Positions 32,311 to 43,190 of a DNA stretch of 64,000 bases are shown here, one piece after another. The notes beneath the pieces were generated by a model. The model was not told where the DNA came from, did not search any database, and saw only the letters and a list, made by a program, of their open reading frames with translations. The stretch covers positions 868,001 through 932,000 of the forward strand of contig MU008168.1 of NCBI GenBank assembly GCA_010909165.1, read 5' to 3'. The number at the start of each line of letters is the position of its first letter. Positions within the stretch are counted from its first letter, which is position 1. This stretch comes from Anthoceros angustus (taxonomy: Eukaryota > Streptophyta > Anthocerotopsida > Anthocerotales > Anthocerotaceae). The translations under genes and the position numbers were made by a program.

Positions 32311-34540
32311 CCATACAACTGTACCATGGGATGCGAAGGTCAGGAGTGAAGGCGAATGGTCACGTGTTTGTAGCTGCCCTTCAAGCTTGTGCCTTCGCCC
32401 GACTTGGAATCTGGCAGAAAAGTGCACTGTGATGTGTTGCAGTGGCATTCCTGACTTGTTTGTTGGCAACTGCCTGGTGGACATGTATGCAAAATGTGGT
32501 GAACTGGAAGATGCACGCCAGGTTTTGACAGCATGGCCTCAAAGGATGTGGTGACATGGAATGCCCTGATTGCTGGGTATGCACAGCAAGGGCTCGAGGC
32601 GCTTGTCTGTATGGACAAATGGAGCAGGAGGGCCTCATTTGGCTGACCATGTTACTTTTGCTTGCCTTCTGAAGGCCTGTGCAAGCACTGGTGCCTTTGG
32701 AAGGGCAGGCAGCTGCACTCACAGATTGTGGAAAGAGGACTGCTGGATAACGTGTTGGGCAACTGCCTGGTGGACATGTATGCAAAATGTGGTGAACTGG
32801 AAGATGCACGCCAGGTTTTGACAGCTTGGCACAAAGGATGTGGTGACATGGACGCCCTGATTGCTGGGTATGCACAGCAAGGACGGACATGAGGCACTTG
32901 TGTGTATGGACAAATGGAGCAGGAGGGCCTCATTTGGCTGACCATGTTACTTTTGCTTGCCTTCTGAAGGCCTGTGCAAGCACTGGTGCCTTACAGAAGG
33001 GCAGGCAGCTGCACTCACAGATTGTGGAAAGAGGACTGCTGGATAACGTGTTGGGCAACTGCCTGGTGGACATGTATGCAAAATGTGGTGAACTGGAAGA
33101 TGCACGCCAGGTTTTGACAGCATGGCCACAAAGGATGTGGTGACATGGACCGCCCTGATATCTGGGTATGGTGCTTGTGATGAAGGTCACAAGGCACTAG
33201 CTTGTTTTGAGGAGATGTTAGTTGCCGGTATTCAGCCTAATGATGCTACTTTACTTGCCTTCTAGTAGCATGCAGTCATGAGGACTGGTGGATGAGGTCG
33301 AGCACTTTGATTCCATGGCTGAACAGCATGGCATCAAACCTACTACTGAGCATTATTACTGCATGATTGATCTTCTTGGGCGTGCAGGCCATTTAGATGA
33401 GGCAGAGAATGCTGTTATCATGAGGCCATACAACTGTACCATGAGATGCGTAGGTCAGGAGTGAAGGCGGATGCTCACGTCTTTGTAGCTGCCCTTCAAG
33501 CTTGTGCATTTGCCCGACTTGGAATCTGGCAGAAAAGTGCACTGTGATGTGTTGCAGTGGCATTCCTAACTTGTTTGTTGGCAACTGCCTGGTGGACATG
33601 TATGCAAAATGTGGCGAACTGGAAGATGCACGCCAGGTTTTGACAGCATGGCCACAAAGGATGTGGTGACATGGAATGCCCTGATTGCTGGGTATGCACA
33701 GCAAGGGCTCGCCAAGGCTTGTCTGTATGGACAAATGGAGCAGGAGGGCCTCATTTGGCTGACCATGTTACTTTTGCTTGCCTTCTGAAGGCCTGTGCAA
33801 GCACTGGTGCCTTACAGAAGGGCAGGCAGCTGCACTCTGATTGTGGAAGAGGACTGCTGGATAACGTGTTGGGCAACTGCCTGGTGGACATGTATGCAAA
33901 ATGTGGTGAACTGGAAGATGCACGCCAGGTTTTGACAGCTTGGCACAAAGGATGTGGTGACATGGACGCCCTGATTGCTGGGTATGCACAGCAAGGACGG
34001 ACATGAGGCACTTGTGTGTATGGACAAATGGAGCAGGAGGGCCTCATTTGGCTGACCATGTTACTTTTGCTTGCCTTCTGAAGGCCTGTGCAAGCACTGG
34101 TGCCTTACAGAAGGGCATTCAGCTGCACACACAGATTGTGGAAAGAGGACTGCTGGATAACGTGTTGGGCAACTGCCTGGTGGACATGTATGCAAAATGT
34201 GGTGAACTGGAAGATGCACGCCAGGTTTTGACAGCATGGCCACAAAGGATGTGGTGACATGGACCGCCCTGATATCTGGGTATGGTGCTTGTGATGAAGG
34301 GCATAAGGCACTAGCTTGTTTTGAGGAGATGTTAGGAGCCAGTATACAGCCTAATGATGCCACTTTCACTTGCCTTCTAGTAGCATGCAGTCATGAGGAC
34401 TGGTGGATGAGGTCGAGCACTTTGATTCCATCGCTGAACAGCATGGTATGAAACCTACTACTGAGCATTACAATTGCATGATTGATCTTCTTGGCCGTGC
34501 TGGCTATTTAGATGAGGCAGAGACCATGCTGTTATCATAC
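32311..34540 (+). repeat. 1.1 kb tandem duplication within the PPR array of gene 2
   Basis: CCATACAACTGTACCATG recurs at 32311 and 33426 (offset 1115), and the following P-L-S triplets repeat at offset 1114. At 33405-33430 sequence from the S2/E1 border (GAATGCTGTTATCAT) is fused directly to the early-array sequence GAGGCCATACAAC. The second copy continues normally through GCTGTTATCATACGAGAGCC at 34528. Confidence 0.9.
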
Positions 34541-35161
34541 GAGAGCCAAAGTGATGCTGTGGGGTTGACGTCGCTGCTGAATGCTTGCAAAAGTCATGGA
34601 GATATAGAGAGGGCGATGCGGTGTTTTGAAAGCCTTGTTAGACAGGACCCTCAGCGGGCTCGTGCGTATGTGCTCATGGCCAACGCCTATGCAGATGCAG
34701 GTAGGTGGACCGACGTGGACAGGATTGAAACACAGAGAATGGTAGCAGGAGCTATTAAGAAACCTGCAGTGGCCACCATTGAGGTGAAGAAGCAAATACA
34801 TACTTTTGTGGTGGGAGAAAGAAGAGATGATATTTCGCTTATTGTGGAGAGCACAAATGCACGGCTGAAGCAGGAAGGGGGACATGTACCACAGACAAAG
34901 TTGGAGTTGAGGCCGCTCTCTGAGAAGGAAAAGGAAGATCTGCTTTGCGGGCATGCTGAGAAGCTAGCTCTGGCGTTTGGTCTCCTCAACACTCCGAGTG
35001 GGACACCTCTGGTGTTAACGAAGAATCTACGCATGTGCAGTGACTGCCATAGTTCTACGGAGATCATGTCAAGGCTTGAACAGAGAGACATTGTCGTAAG
35101 GGATGGCTACCGTGTGCATCGCTTCGCAAATGGTTGTTGCAGTTGTGAAGGTCGACCATGA
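34403..35161 (+). other. L2-S2-E1-E2-DYW:KP end of PPR gene 2
   Basis: An open 252-codon end: HYNCMIDLLGRAGYLDEAE (S2), VGLTSLLNACKSHGDIERA (E1), AYVLMANAYADAGRWTDVD (E2), then KKPAVATIEV, HAEKLALAFGLL, CSDCHSSTEIMS and CSCEGRP. The catalytic HxE...CxxC set is complete. It is about 85-90% like genes 1 and 3 by eye. Confidence 0.9.
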
Positions 35162-35376
35162 CGAAAACCAAGAACAAGTACCTACCCACCTACTTTCAAT
35201 CTATCCGGTTCCGGGAGTTTGTTTGCGATGGTCTTGAAAATACATGGTGACTATGGTCACGAAAACCATGGTCACCTATTTAGAACGAAATACTTTAGAA
35301 GTGTGCTGAAAATCAAACATCTTAAACTATTCTCTTAGAACTCCCAAAGATAGACCCTCTGCACCATGGTAATACA
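35162..35376. other. 3' flank of PPR gene 2
   Basis: No gene seen. A small inverted arrangement of GTGACTATGGTCACGAAAACCATGGTCACC at 35248-35277 can form a hairpin. Otherwise unremarkable AT-rich sequence leads into the microsatellite. Confidence 0.4.
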
Positions 35377-35464
35377 CATATGCATATATATATACATATA
35401 TATATATATACATATATACATACATATATACATACATACATACATACATACATACATACATACA

Positions 35465-35498
<34 letters not shown>

Positions 35499-35572
35499 CA
35501 TACATATATACATACATACATACATACATACATACATACATACATACATACATACATACATACATACATACA

Positions 35573-35602
<30 letters not shown>
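35377..35602. repeat. (ATAC)n / (TA)n microsatellite, about 225 bp
   Basis: Starts as TATATATACA-type and becomes near-pure CATA/TACA repeats. It keeps several frames open on both strands (Tyr-Ile-His or Met-Tyr-Val-Cys peptides), which are not genes. Confidence 0.97.
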
Positions 35603-35604
<2 letters not shown>

Positions 35605-35621
35605 CACTTGGTATGTATGTA

Positions 35622-38600
35622 TGTGATAAAGCATCACTTACACTTTGTTGGCTGCCAACCAGCAGCTGGCCATTGCGTAGCTTCAATTTTCTGTTTTCAG
35701 ATACCGTGCAATTTCTGATACCGTTTCAATTTTCAATTTTCTGTTTTCTGATACTGATGGGTTCTAAGATATTGGGTGGCCAATAAAAAGCCTCGTGTCC
35801 TGTGATGCTTTCTCTTTGCAACACCTAGTTCTTGGGATCTACACCGTCATGATAGCTCATCTTAATTTTTGCTCTCCTTATACCTACAGCAGCTTAGTAG
35901 CCCTCCAGTCTAATCTTGCATTTTTGCCGACTCCCTCTCCTGCTGATCCCTCAGCCCTATCCGGACCCCTAGCTTGGGACTCTTTGTCACTTTGGTGTTC
36001 TTGGGAAGATTGCCAACTTGGTGGCCTACATGGCTCAGCAAGTGAGTTTGCTCACCGTTCAAACCTTTGCAATTTTTCTGTGCAGCTGATCTGCTGGTCT
36101 GCTCATGTGCTCTTGTTCCAATTTGTTGTGCTGGATTTTCCCTTTGCTGGCAGGTACTTGCTTGCTGACCGCTGGTTTTCCTTTGATTGCAACTAGCAAT
36201 GTGTTTGCAAATACATGTGGTAGGGTTTGGTTTTCACTGTTGCTCAGGTGCCATGGACCCTCCATTTCGGCCAGAAATCCATGCCAAGGAGGTCCCTTTT
36301 GGAGCTGATGAAGGAGGGACGGAGGAGCTGCCCCACCGGTGGCCTCGTTCTGTTAGGACGCCTAGTTTGGTGTGCTTGGGATGTTCCTGGAGTTTCCTTA
36401 CTGCTGATTTTTTGTCTCATCACAGTCATGAGGTCTGTAGGTTATGGTGTGTGTTTCATGTTTCTTAAACAACATGATTGTACACACTCCACACTTGCTT
36501 TGGATGATGGCATTTGTGGTATAATGTTCCATGACTAACCTGGATGAACTCATGCTCTATACATACAGTGTGTTCTTTTACAGGCTTTTTTGGTGACTTC
36601 CAAAGATGGTGGTTGCCACTTCTTGGCTAGCTACTTGTTGGTCTTTGCTCTGAACTCTTGTTGATTTCACGTGCAATGTATTTCATTTGCCCATCCACGA
36701 TCAGTTGCCGCTAGTTACCCCTGAATCTCGGGCACCATAAAAAGTTTGAGCTGATTCCAACGAGTCATGCAAGTCCTCAAATGAGGCAGTTGGCAAGTCA
36801 TTGTGGCTTGTATATACATACATACTTGGTATGTATGTATATGATAAAGCATTATGTTGCTAGCTGCCAGCACTGGCCATTGCATGGCTTCAATTTTTGT
36901 TTTCTGATACCGTGCATTGATGATACTAACGGGTTCTTAGATATTGGGAGGCTGTTGACTCACCTTGCCGCCATGTTGCAACCAATAAAAAGCCTCATGT
37001 CCTGTGATGCATTCTTTGTGATGATACTAACGGGTTCTTAGATATTGGGCGGCTGTTGACTTACCTTGCCGCCATGTTGCAGCCAATAAAAAGCCTCATG
37101 TCCTGTGATGCATTCTTTGTGCAACACCTGGTTCTTGGGATCTGCACCTTCATGATAGCTCATCTTACTTTTTGCTCTCCTTATACCCACAACAACTTAG
37201 TAGCCTTCGACTTTTATCTACCATTCTTGCCGGCTCCCTCTCCTGCTGATCCCTCAATCCTATCCAGACCCCTAGCCAGTCAGTGTGTATGTGATAAAGC
37301 ATCACTTACACTATGTTGCCAGCCTGCCAGCAGCTGGCCATTACGTGGCTTCAATTTTTGTTCGCATACCGGTAATCGACGGTTCTTAGATATTGGGCGG
37401 TCATGACTTACCTTGCCGCCATGTTGCAGCCAAGAAAAGCCTCATGTCTTGTGATGCATTCTCTATGCAACACCTGGTTCTTGGGATTTGCACCTTGATG
37501 ATAGCTCATCTTAATTTTTGCTCTCCTTATACCCATAGCAACTTAGTAGCCCTCCACTCTAATATGGCATTCTTGGCGGCTCCCTCTTAGCGATCCTCAG
37601 CCCTATCCGGACCCCTAACATGGGACCTTTGTAAGCCAAAGTGATGGTCGCATTGTGCTCGAGTTGGAGGCCGCGGTGATCGGCTTTTCTAAGACATGCC
37701 TAGATATCTCGGAATGACCGACGACAATGAACAAGGATGGTGATTTGTAGCTACGACTCATGGCGGCATTAAATGCAACAATGGATTGCCCGGATCGAGG
37801 CGCCCGGATGTTATGTATGCATGCAACTCGAGACGGACCCAGGTCCGGCCTCCGAGTGGAGGACGGACCAGGCCCGGCCTCGGAGTGGAGGACGGACCCG
37901 AGGCCCGGCCTCCGGAGTGGAGGACGGACCCAGGCCCGGCCTCGAGTGGAGGAGCGGACCCGGAGGCCGGCCTCGAGTGGAGGCAGGAGGCCCGGCCTCC
38001 GGAGTGAGGACGGACCCGAGGTCCGGCCTCGAGTGGAGGAGACCTGGAGGCCCGGCCTCCCGAGTCGAGGACGGACCCGAGGCCCGGCCTCCGGAGTCGA
38101 GGACGGACCCGAGGCCCGGCCTCCGAGTCGAGGACGGACCCGAGGCCCGGCCTCCCGAGTCGAGGACGGACCCGAGGCCCGGCCTCGAGTCGAGGACGGA
38201 CCCGAGGCCCGGCCTCGAGTCGAGGACGGACCCGAGGCCCGGCCTCGAGTCGAGGACGGACCGAGGCCCGGCCTCGGAGTCGAGGACCGGACCCGAGGCC
38301 CCTCCCGAGTCGAGGACGGACCGAGGCCGGCCTCCCGAGTCGAGGCCGGACCCGAGGCCCGGCCTCGGAGTCGAGGACGGACCCAGGTCCGGCCTCGAGT
38401 CGAGGACGGACCCATTGGCGCACAAAGAAAGGCCCGGCCTCGGGGCGAAACGGACTCCGATCCCTCAATCCTATCCGGACCCCTAGCCCGGTGTATGTGA
38501 TAAAGCATCACTTACACTATGTTGCCGTGCCACAGGCCATTACGTGGCTTCAATTTTTGTTTATCGATACCGCAATCGATGATACCGACGGTTCTTAGAT

Positions 38601-39060
38601 ATTGGGCGGCTGTTGACTTACCTTGCCGCCATGTTGCAGCCAGTAAAAAGCCTCATGTCTTGTGATGCATTCTCTATGCAACACCTGGTTCTTGGGATTT
38701 GCACCTTGATGATAGCTCATCTTAATTTTTGCTCTCCTTATACCCATAGCAACTTAGTAGCCCTCCACTCTAATATGGCATTCTTGGCGGCTCCCTCTTC
38801 TGCTGATCCCTCAGCCCTATCCGGACCCCTAACATGGGACACTGTAAGCCAAAAGTGATGGTCGCATTGTGCTCAGAGTTGGAGACGCACAGCTGATCAG
38901 CTTTTCTAAGACATGCCTAGATATCTCGGAATGACCGACGACAATGAACAAGGATGACTGATTTGTGGCTACAGCTCATGGCGGCTGCAGACCGTTAAAT
39001 GCAACAATGGATTGCCCAGATCGAGACGCCAGATGTTATGTATATGCATGCAACTCCGGA
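35622..39060. repeat. Dispersed and tandem copies of a repeat block, about 0.2-1.2 kb
   Basis: One sub-block, starting TATGTGATAAAGCATCACTTACAC and running to TGGCTTCAATTTTTG, occurs at 35622, 36836, 37287 and 38497. A second (TTCTTAGATATTGGGCGGC...AATAAAAAGCCTCATGTC...TGCAACACCTGGTTCTTGGG) occurs at 35762, 36932, 37036, 37380 and 38590. From 37287 and 38497 the copies extend over 1.2 kb and include the minisatellites. No coding potential is supported. This may be a degenerate non-autonomous element or segmental duplication. Stretches between copies (35930-36830) hold no gene. Confidence 0.85.
37830..38414. repeat. GC-rich minisatellite array 1 (about 30 bp units, about 20 copies)
   Basis: The consensus unit contains GAGTCGAGGACGGACCC followed by GAGGCCCGGCCTC; the latter can fold as a GAGGCC/GGCCTC hairpin. 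Most units are 27-30 bases. Because 30 is divisible by three, all six frames stay open as repeated Arg/Gly/Pro/Ser peptides (for example 37615-38511 minus and 37760-38500 plus), which I do not accept as genes. Confidence 0.95.
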
Positions 39061-39641
39061 GCACGGACCCAGAGGTCCGGCCTCCGGAGTGGAGGACGGA
39101 CCCAGAGGCCCGGCCTCCGGAGTGGAGGACGGACCCAGAGGCCCGGCCTCCGGAGTGGAGGACGGACCCAGAGGCCCGGCCTCCGGAGTGGAGGACGGAC
39201 CCAGAGGCCCGGCCTCCGGAGTGGAGGACGGACCCGAGGCCCGGCCCGAGTGGAGGACGGACCCGAGGTCCGGCCCGAGTGGAGGACGACCGAGGCCCGG
39301 CCCGAGTCGAGGACGGACCCGAGGCCCGGCCGAGTCGAGGACGGACCCGAGGCCCGGCCTCGAGTCGAGGACGGACCCGAGGCCCGGCCCGAGTCGAGGA
39401 CGGACCGAGGCCCGGCCTCGAGTCGAGGACGGACCCGAGGCCCGGCCTCGAGTCGAGGACGGACCCGAGGCCCGGCCTCGAGTCGAGGACGGACCCGAGG
39501 CCCGGCCGGACGGACCTCCGAGGCCCGAGTCGAGGACGGACCCGAGGCCCGGCCTCCGGAGTCGAGGACGGACCCCGAGGCCCGGCCTCCGGAGTCGAGG
39601 ACGGACCCAGAGGTCCGGCCTTCGGAGCTGAGGACGGACCC
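39057..39641. repeat. GC-rich minisatellite array 2 (33 and 30 bp units)
   Basis: The first units are 33 bases (GGACCCAGAGGCCCGGCC then TCCGGAGTGGAGGAC), near-identical to each other. Later ones are the 30-base form of array 1. It has the same flanks as array 1: ATGCATGCAACTC on the left, CCCATTGGCGCACAAAG on the right. The arrays are two copies of one duplicated 1.2 kb block that have diverged in unit type. Confidence 0.95.
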
Positions 39642-39907
39642 ATTGGCGCACAAAGAAAAGGCCCAGCGGCCTCGGGGCGAACGGACTCCAGTCCCTTCCC
39701 CGGACGAACAAGTGGATGGGGGGCCCACCAGGGCGGAGGGAGGCAATGCTGAAACTCTGGTGCAATTGTCAACAGAGCCAAAGGAGGACCTGGTGGTGAC
39801 AGCAGTTGTCAGCGCACCTCCGGGCGTGAGGCCCAACTAAGGTCGAGGGGGAACTTGGGCCCCTACCAGGCTGGGCGCACCTCAAGCGCCAGGGTTGGGA
39901 ATTGGGC
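39642..39907. other. Right flank of minisatellite 2, possible retroelement 3' region
   Basis: An open stretch continues out of the repeats to a stop at 39838-39840 with non-repetitive sequence (AETLVQLSTEPKEDLVV). I do not recognise it. The position directly before an LTR-like start could make it the end of an unidentified polyprotein. Confidence 0.25.
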
Positions 39908-40220
39908 TGTCATGTGCGGGAGTCAGCCGGAGTCAACAGCAGCCCCACCGCCGTAGACGTAGGTAGCCACGCGTAAGGATCCGGTGTTCCTCACGCGTGT
40001 ATAGGTAGCTGGTAGTAGGGCCAGTCTTTGGGTTATAATAAAGGCACTGCCTTAGAGGCAGTGTAAGAGGGGGGTTGCCGCCCCCATAATGTGATTTTCC
40101 TTTTGGGGTTGATACCGTATTGTGCATACTAACTCTTGTGAGCCAAGTGCTAATGCAAGGCCCGAGTCACCGAGCGGGCGAACTACTCCAGAGAGGTCTA
40201 TCCAGGTTCTGGCAACGAAT
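39908..40220 (+). repeat. LTR-like sequence
   Basis: Starts TGTCATGTGCGGG, contains a TATAATAAAGG promoter/polyadenylation-like motif near 40036 followed by a hairpin (CACTGCCTTAGAGGCAGTG). It has no second copy in the window, so this is a guess from composition and layout only. Confidence 0.25.
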
Positions 40221-40229
40221 CCCCTAACG

Positions 40230-40600
40230 TGTGGAGGTGATTGCAGGTGTTGAGGAACTCCGACCCTTGCTCCTCAAGGGCGGGGCGTTGGTGACAAGCG
40301 GACCTGAGCGAACAAGAGAAGCCGGACGGCTAACGAGGGTGTGTAGAGCCCGAAGCAGGTTGGACGCAGCGGACGTGGAGTGCGGCCGGCATTCTTGGGC
40401 GCACGACCACAACACGACAGATGCGAGTGGGCGGCGAGAGGAGTGGAAGGGAAGAGCTCCGAACGGGGGTGAATACGAGGACATGTACGAGTCCTTAAAC
40501 GTTCGGTCATACCGGGCCTGTACGGTAGTGTTGGTTATGGAACATGAAGGAAAGTGAGCAAAGGGTACAAAGTAGAAGGTTCGGGCGGTGGTACGGTTAG
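40230..40600 (-). repeat. Fragment related to the gypsy LTR, opposite orientation
   Basis: The reverse complement contains ACCGTACAGGCCCGGTATG, AACGTTTAAGGACTCGT and a Pro/Arg-rich follow-on that resemble 9797-9835 and onward of the gypsy LTR (ACCGTGCCCCGGTATGG, AACGTTTAAGGACCCGT). It is a divergent LTR piece of the same or a related family. Confidence 0.5.
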
Positions 40601-40919
40601 GCCCGAGGCTGTAACCTCCGATCATTGACGTTACACAGGGTGGTTCGCACCCCGTTTCGATTCGTCAGAAGGGTTGATGGTACCTTGAGCATCGTTATGG
40701 CACCACGCCCGCGTCGCTAGGCGATCGCCGTAGTAGAGCTCGACTGGGGGTCACGTTGCGTCCGTGGTTCGCTTCCCACTCCTGCAAGTGGAGGTCCGGC
40801 GGTGGCATTGAGCAACGATAGCAGTCGGACTAGTGGGATTGCAAGAAGGGTGAGGTCCACCACCCACCCTCGCAACCAAGCAAGTCCGGCGGTACGGATT
40901 GGGTAACAATAGCAGCCTA

Positions 40920-41045
40920 GATTAATTAGGGGCATGGAGTAGGTAAACAGTAAGCAAACAGAATGGACCATTCCCTTGGGATCGAACCCCATATTACACG
41001 ATACGGGATTAGTGTGCCTCCGGCTGGTGCGCCAGTGAAAGTCTG
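40920..41045 (-). mobile_element. tRNA-derived SINE-like element
   Basis: On the minus strand TGGCGCACCAG (41024-41034) is a perfect RNA polymerase III A box (TRGYNNANNNG) and GGTTCGATCCC (40978-40988) a perfect B box (GGTTCGANNCC), 35 bases apart as in tRNA genes. No acceptor stem can be paired around them, so it is not a tRNA gene. The 3' tail and target duplication are not defined. Confidence 0.55.
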
Positions 41046-41638
41046 TCCACACATCCATCGATTATTTGGTGTACTTGCTTGAAGGTGTGGACTCTGGTGA
41101 GGAGCCAGATCGTAACCCACCCAAGATTCTAAATTTGGAGGTTAGCTGCGATAGAGTCATGAGGTTAAACCCCAAACCGAAGCAGGGTTCTTTCCCCTTA
41201 CTCTCTTCTTACTCTCCAATTACTTCCCATTTCCCTTCCCCCCTTACGGCCGGTTTCCGCTTGCAAGTGTAGTTTGTGTTTGCCTCCTTGTGCGCGTTTC
41301 TGTTGGCGGGGAGGCGGTTGCAGGCTATCAATTCCAGGAAGGGACTTGTTGTTGGGCAAGCGGTGGCGTTGCGCAAGCGGCTAAATTGGATGACCGGTGG
41401 TCCAAGGCACACTCAATTTGGCTGCAATTGAGGTGAGTGCATGGGGAGGTGCACACATGCCTGTTGGAATTGCCTCCTCCTAGCCTCACCTACCTGTGTT
41501 CTCGGCAGCTTTGCTTTTGACTGCCCTCCTTGTTGCCACTGTTTAGCTCGCATTGATGCTGGCAGTCCATGGCGGTGGTCTTCTTGAACTCAAGTTCCGC
41601 CCATCAGGAATGTGCCTCATGGATTCATCTTTGTTGGT
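41046..41638. other. No gene seen
   Basis: About 590 bases of mixed composition with pyrimidine-rich CTTCCC stretches (41186-41250). No supported coding region or RNA. Confidence 0.4.
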
Positions 41639-42243
41639 AACACGATAATTTTTGAAGGGGGTGAATAATCTCGAAGGGGGTTTTCCGCAAATAATCTCTG
41701 AAGGGGGTTTTTGATGGGCGCTAAAAAGCGTTTTGAAGGCATTGGAAAACACTCGAAAAAAGGTGTCACCGGTAAAGTTACTACTTTCCATCCGGCAATG
41801 TTTGTGTCGAATGGTGGTGAAACTCGAACCTAGGGAATGATGCAAAGTAGGAGCGGTGAGGAAGGCCGTTCCTGCCGGGCAGGGACGACTGTAAACTCAA
41901 TTTTGGGATGGAAATGTGGTTTTGTTATGACACCACAAAAGCCACGGACAGGGTATTTCCCTAACACGAAACATCGACAACGGACTTACAACATTAACTC
42001 GGGACCCGGGAAAAAGCGAGATTTCGGTTCACTCATCCCGAGTTCAATCCATCGTCATCACTTGGTCCGACTTCTCCTCCATTGTCATCACTATCTTGAC
42101 ACTTTGACTCGCAGTTGTATGAAGCCACGCAACTCATGAGCTTATCCCTTATCGCTTTTTGTCCACCGCATACGGATGTTTCCGTCGTTCAACACAAACC
42201 CATGTCTGAGGATGGTTTCATTCACAAATACCTCTGTATGTTT

Positions 42244-42857
42244 TTAGGTAATGGATCTTATTCCCTTTTTCCTCGGCATTGGACCAGATGGGTTACCACT
42301 CTGGCGGACTATGTATTCCTGCACATATCTCCCTTCATACGCATCTGTGTGCTCGGTCCGATAGTGGATAAGAAAGTGAGGTCGTGGTGCGTTTAGCTTC
42401 ACGTCAATGACCTCCCAATCCGAATGGCCTGTATGCGTGTCCGTATTGCAGCAGCGCGAAACATCCCTCTCGGTTCCGTTATGTCCCCATTCATCGTGCC
42501 ATTTCCAGTTGCCTTCCGCATTTTGATATGCCCCCAAGTACATATCACGTGGAGGTCCTCAATAATGCCTCATCTAGCAAAGCTTCATCCGCACTTGAAG
42601 TGGTCATGTATGATCCACTTGCGTGAAAACCACTTCCAAGGAATAGTAGCACTAGCCCAATGTTATTCTCCACAATGATAGCAATCTCCTTCCGGTCCAC
42701 CCAAAAGGCTTCCCACCACTTGTACTCTTCAACAATCACCTATGGATGCAAATCTTTTAACCCTTCCTGCAAATGGGCCACACCTTCCATCGGTGATAGG
42801 ATACCGTTCCTTCTTGTCCCCCTAGCTTCACCCGCATGCACCGTAGGATGGTGCTAA
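42244..42857 (-). other. Coding-like minus-strand remnant, unknown family
   Basis: Two open stretches in different frames have non-repetitive, protein-like composition rich in Trp, His and Tyr (EYKWWEAFWVDRKEIAIIVE at 42545-42739; SDWEVIDVKLNAPRPHFLI at 42244-42543). I recognise no domain. Together they may be the remains of a transposase or host gene carried in the candidate element 41639-44026. Confidence 0.3.
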
Positions 42858-43190
42858 GGGAGGCGCCGACCGGCGCCTCCCCATGCCACTCATGGGCGCG
42901 GCCGGCGCCTCCCTGCCCATGGGCGCGGCCGGCGCCTCCCCTAACACACCACCCATGGCGCCGGCCGGCCCCCCTGCCACCCCATGGCGCCGGCGGCCGC
43001 CTCCCTAGCACACCGCCCATGGCGCCGGCCGGCGCACCACGCCCATGGGCGCCGGCGGCCGCCTCCCTAGCACCCTTGGGCGCCGGCCGGCGCGCCTCCC
43101 CACCCTGCCCCTTGGGCGCCGGCCGGCGCCTCCCCTAACACACCGCCCTACCCATGGGCGCCGGCCGGCGCCCATGGGCTCCTCATAGGC
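42850..43190. repeat. Array of GGCGCCGGCCGGCGCC palindromes
   Basis: Eight to nine irregularly spaced copies or variants of a self-complementary GC motif, linked by TCCCTAGCACACCGCCCATG-like spacers. At 43151-43178 it extends to a perfect 28-bp palindrome (CCCATGGGCGCCGG and its complement). Very high CpG content in an otherwise AT-richer region. Confidence 0.92.

Larger units (their letters stand above)
31272..35161 (+). pseudogene. PPR gene 2: PDF + PPR array + E + DYW:KP, disrupted and internally duplicated
   Basis: The first open stretch (31272-32432) holds the conserved RCSSVRTRSP...LPLP N-terminal block, a PDF motif and four to five PPR motifs. The true start is uncertain because the MATVWQPDP start of genes 1 and 3 is not conserved. 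From 32400 to 34400 the array consists of near-identical P, L and S motifs in shifting frames, with a 1.1 kb tandem duplication that includes a partial P2-L2-S2 segment in mid-array (33200-33420). An open stretch from 34403 supplies L2 end, S2, E1, E2 and DYW:KP ending CEGRP. Each repeat shows small deletions such as loss of one T in AGGTTTTGACAG. It is a pseudogene as read, or a functional array damaged in assembly. Confidence 0.88.

Noticed and set aside
35322-35718. Open frames encoding Tyr-Ile-His and Met-Tyr-Val-Cys repeats
   Set aside because: Direct translation of the ATAC microsatellite.
37830-39641. CRISPR-like regular repeats
   Set aside because: Units are contiguous without unique spacers and the genome is a plant's.
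37615-39840. Long open frames on both strands (up to about 300 codons) rich in Arg, Gly and Pro
   Set aside because: They are produced by minisatellite units of 30 or 33 bases with no stops in any frame; all six frames are open and none has non-repeat homology.
40978-41034. tRNA gene on the minus strand
   Set aside because: A and B boxes are perfect but no acceptor stem pairs around them and the anticodon arm is not convincing; called SINE-like instead.
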